Origin: Chrysochromulina tobinii
Taxonomy: Eukaryota > Haptophyta > Prymnesiales > Chrysochromulinaceae
Assembly: GCA_001275005.1 (NCBI GenBank)
Contig: JWZX01000356.1
Coordinates: 1 to 17,593, forward strand
Direction: 5' to 3'
Length of the DNA stretch: 17,593 nucleotides
In this document: positions 15,877 through 17,593 of the stretch, piece after piece
Numbering within the stretch: the first letter of the stretch is position 1
How the letters are laid out: each line of letters starts with the position of its first letter
Program-made: the position numbers and the translations under genes
Notes under the pieces: generated by a model
The model's input: the letters and a program-made list of their open reading frames with translations, nothing else
What the model was told of the DNA's origin: nothing
The model's database searches: none

Positions 15877-16086
15877 CGGCGGTGTGCCGGTGTGAATGCA
15901 TGAGAAAACGACAAACGTCACTCTGGAGCGGGTCTCTTGCGCACTTCAGTCCGCACCATAACAAGCTGATTCGGGCGCATGCAATGCATTTCCAAACGAC
16001 CCGTTCTGGGTCCGAGCGCAACTGTTGAGAGAGACATGTTGTTGGGCCACTCCCAGCTCCTCATCTAGACCTTCTTGTGGGAGCAC
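15877..16086. promoter_or_regulatory. Divergent intergenic region
   Basis: A 210-bp gap between the first ATG of the glycosidase/FGE-like gene (minus) and the ATG of the EF-hand gene (plus). An in-frame TAG at 16066-16068 fixes the EF-hand start at 16087. No TATA box is evident. It may also hide an upstream exon with the signal peptide of the minus-strand gene. Confidence 0.35.
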
Positions 16087-17239
16087 ATGAGCGACTGGAT
16101 CAAGGATGAAATCGAGGAGAGCGACTCAACCTCGACCGCGATCGTCCACGACTTTATCGACGAGGTCGAGGCGATGCCCGCCGGCCCGCCGGCCTTCGCC
16201 GCTGGTGCGGTACCATCGGCGTCACCTCGCGGAGACGCATGTGCACCATCCACCCGAGGCGACGCGGTGGTCTCCTTCGTGCCTTCGCCCCCTCCTTCGC
16301 GTATGGTCAGCGTATGGTCACCATACAGGAGCAAGGCTACGAAGAAGGTCGCACCTTCGGATGAACCCACCACCGCACCTGCCAAGGCTGCCCCCGCACC
16401 CGCAGTCAACTTGTTCAAGCGCAGCTTCATGTTTGGTACCTCTGTACAAGGAGGAGAAGAAATTTCGCACCATATGTTAGCCTCTCTGGACGAGGCCTTT
16501 AGATTCTTCGACTTGGTATGTGCCAACTTGCTCCCTCCCAGCCATGTGCACTGCGAGCACGCGTGATGGCCTTTACCGTGGGGGCTACGTGGGGCGTATC
16601 ACGGATAAGCACAGCCGCCTGGTGACCGCGCCACTGACAAGAAGACATTGCTATATTGCTTCGCAGGATGGCAACGGGACGATTAGCAAAGACGAGCTGC
16701 GAGCTGTCCTTGAGTCGTTCGGAGAGAAGCCCGACGAGGACGATCTGCAGAAGATGATGAAAGAATGCGACTCGAATGATTCGGACACCATCGACTTCCA
16801 GGAGTTTTGCACGCTCATGGGTACGTATAGACGGCTGCGTGCAGCGCGCGCATGCATTGCGCACACAAGCATGCATCCTGCTGCATTTGTGCTTCGAAAA
16901 CACAAAGAAAGCACATATGCAAGAGCTCCTGCATGTGTGCATGTGCAAGCTCGGCGACTCACTGGAACACATGCGGCTCGGTGCTTTCTTCGCACAGTCA
17001 CACGCATGAACGACATTGACGACCCCATAGTCCTGGAAGAAGCTTTCCAGATGTTTGACAAGGACGGCAACGGACAAATCTCAAGGGCGGAGCTCAGGCT
17101 TGCCTTCCAAAACATTCTGCAGACCACCGAGGAGGACCTGCCTCTGACAGAGATGGAGGACATGCTCAGGGAATTCGACAGGAATGGCGACGGGAACATC
17201 AACTTCGCAGAGTTCAAGCAGTATATGATGGAGGATTGA
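16087..17239 (+). CDS. Calmodulin-like four-EF-hand protein with long N-terminal extension; exons 16087-16515, 16667-16820, 16998-17239
   Basis: Probable calcium sensor of 274 aa. ATG 16087 is preceded by an in-frame TAG at 16066. Residues 1-130 are an acidic start (MSDWIKDEIEESDS) and a Pro/Ala/Ser-rich linker. Four EF-hands follow, with loops DLDGNGTISKDE (142-153, split by intron 1), DSNDSDTIDFQE (178-189, Asp instead of Gly at loop position 6), DKDGNGQISRAE (215-226) and DRNGDGNINFAE (255-266), spaced as in calmodulin. Introns: 16516-16666, donor TTG|GTATGT and acceptor CTTCGCAG; 16821-16997, donor G|GTACGT and acceptor CGCACAG. Spliced, FCTLMVTRMNDIDDP matches the calmodulin central linker in length and pattern. 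No kinase or membrane segment is present. Calmodulin-like proteins bind IQ motifs, and the giant IQ protein lies about 4 kb upstream. Confidence in the first exon boundary is slightly lower than for the EF-hands. Confidence 0.88.
16516..16666 (+). other. Intron 1 of the EF-hand gene
   Basis: A 151-nt GT-AG intron in phase 0 that splits the first EF-hand loop between DL and DGNG. The donor is GTATGT. CACTGAC at about 16632-16638 is a plausible branch site, followed by a T-rich stretch and CTTCGCAG. Its length is not a multiple of three and it carries an in-frame TGA, so splicing is required. Confidence 0.9.
16821..16997 (+). other. Intron 2 of the EF-hand gene (177 nt, stop-free)
   Basis: A phase-1 GT-AG intron (GTACGT to CGCACAG) between EF-hands 2 and 3, rich in GCATG/TGCA words. 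It is exactly 59 codons long with no in-frame stop, so retention would insert 59 residues without breaking the frame. The calmodulin-like spacing after splicing favours removal. Confidence 0.75.
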
Positions 17240-17593
17240 TAAGGAGGTATGATGATAGCGGTGAGACAGCAGCCTACATGTATTTGGGCCACGAGGCTAC
17301 GACGAGAGGCTGAGCAAGAGAGCAACCGAAGAGAGCAGTATTTTGAGATGCATGGCCTCCACACTCTCTCGGCTTTTGGCAGAGAGACATGTAGACGCAG
17401 AGCGTGGTACTAGCGTGGTACAATGTCAAGGCCAGCCTATGGTCAGCGTGCCTGCGTGGTACATGCATCTCGCGTCGTGTTCCGCCCGCCGGCAGTTACT
17501 AGCCGGCACATAGATCCCGAGTGAGAGGGTCCCGCCCTGGACCCTCTGGGGGTCCGGCTGGACCCCTGGACCCTCTGGACCCTCCTCTGGACC
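17240..17593. other. 3' flank of EF-hand gene with short repeats
   Basis: No coding frame of note. GCGTGGTAC occurs three times (17402-17410, 17413-17421, 17454-17462). From 17524 the sequence becomes a GGACCC(T/C)CT-type minisatellite that continues past the window edge. It starts with a hairpin AGAGGGTCC-CGCCCT-GGACCCTCT (17524-17547). Confidence 0.6.
17539..17593 (+). repeat. GGACCCTCT minisatellite, cut by window end
   Basis: GGACC recurs at 17539, 17560, 17568, 17577 and 17589 with CT-rich spacers of variable length. The full extent cannot be seen because the window ends within it. Confidence 0.75.

Noticed and set aside
16312-16326. Hairpin GTATGGT-C-ACCATAC
   Set aside because: It lies in the coding linker of the EF-hand protein and is explained by a local GTATGGTCA duplication. 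No regulatory role is supported.
16520-17239. Single 239-aa frame covering EF-hands 1b to 4 as the gene
   Set aside because: It starts inside intron 1 and reads through intron 2. Splicing restores complete EF-hand 1 and the calmodulin-like linker.
1-17593. CRISPR arrays, prokaryotic operons, rRNA genes, viral genes
   Set aside because: No spaced identical repeats, rRNA sequence or viral hallmark protein was seen. All tandem repeats found are intragenic or minisatellite-like.

Overview
The window reads as nuclear DNA of a GC-rich unicellular eukaryote, most likely a microalga; a haptophyte or another secondary-plastid alga is my best guess, but no gene proves the lineage. Three things support this. 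Genes are interrupted by GT-AG introns. The proteins are eukaryotic types: RING-H2, RanBP2 zinc finger, WW, ARM, IQ and calmodulin-like EF-hands, plus a GT77/XEG113-like Golgi glycosyltransferase. Intergenic spaces are short and lower in GC than the coding regions.

Layout. (1) 124-1356 (+): a RING-H2 E3 ubiquitin ligase candidate with two further zinc fingers. (2) 1750-4131 (-), convergent with gene 1: a type II membrane GT77-like glycosyltransferase with a C-terminal XEG113-type region, interrupted by low-complexity insertions. (3) 4393-11841 (+), divergent from gene 2: a giant two-exon gene encoding 2454 aa, with ARM repeats, a very long Ala/Glu-rich segment, eight IQ-like motifs, an EF-hand pair, three WW domains and an ankyrin unit. 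Its single intron holds seven phased telomere-type hexamers between two copies of a direct repeat. (4) 11842-12973: a 1.1-kb gene-poor stretch with a good TATA box and no convincing gene. (5) 12974-15876 (-): one gene in two reading frames, a TIM-barrel glycosidase-like half followed by an FGE/sulfatase-modifying-factor-like half. The frames meet inside a perfect 16-bp tandem duplication. (6) 16087-17239 (+), divergent from gene 5: a three-exon, four-EF-hand calmodulin-like protein with a long N-terminal extension. (7) 17240-17593: non-coding repeats that run off the window.

The genes do not form one pathway. The only plausible functional link is between the IQ-motif giant (gene 3) and the calmodulin-like protein (gene 6), which is inference. 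The most unusual signals are two repeat-built gene interruptions: the telomere-repeat intron with its duplicated flanks, and the 32-nt interval made of two 16-bp GT...AG units. Both look like young interruptions created by duplication or repair.
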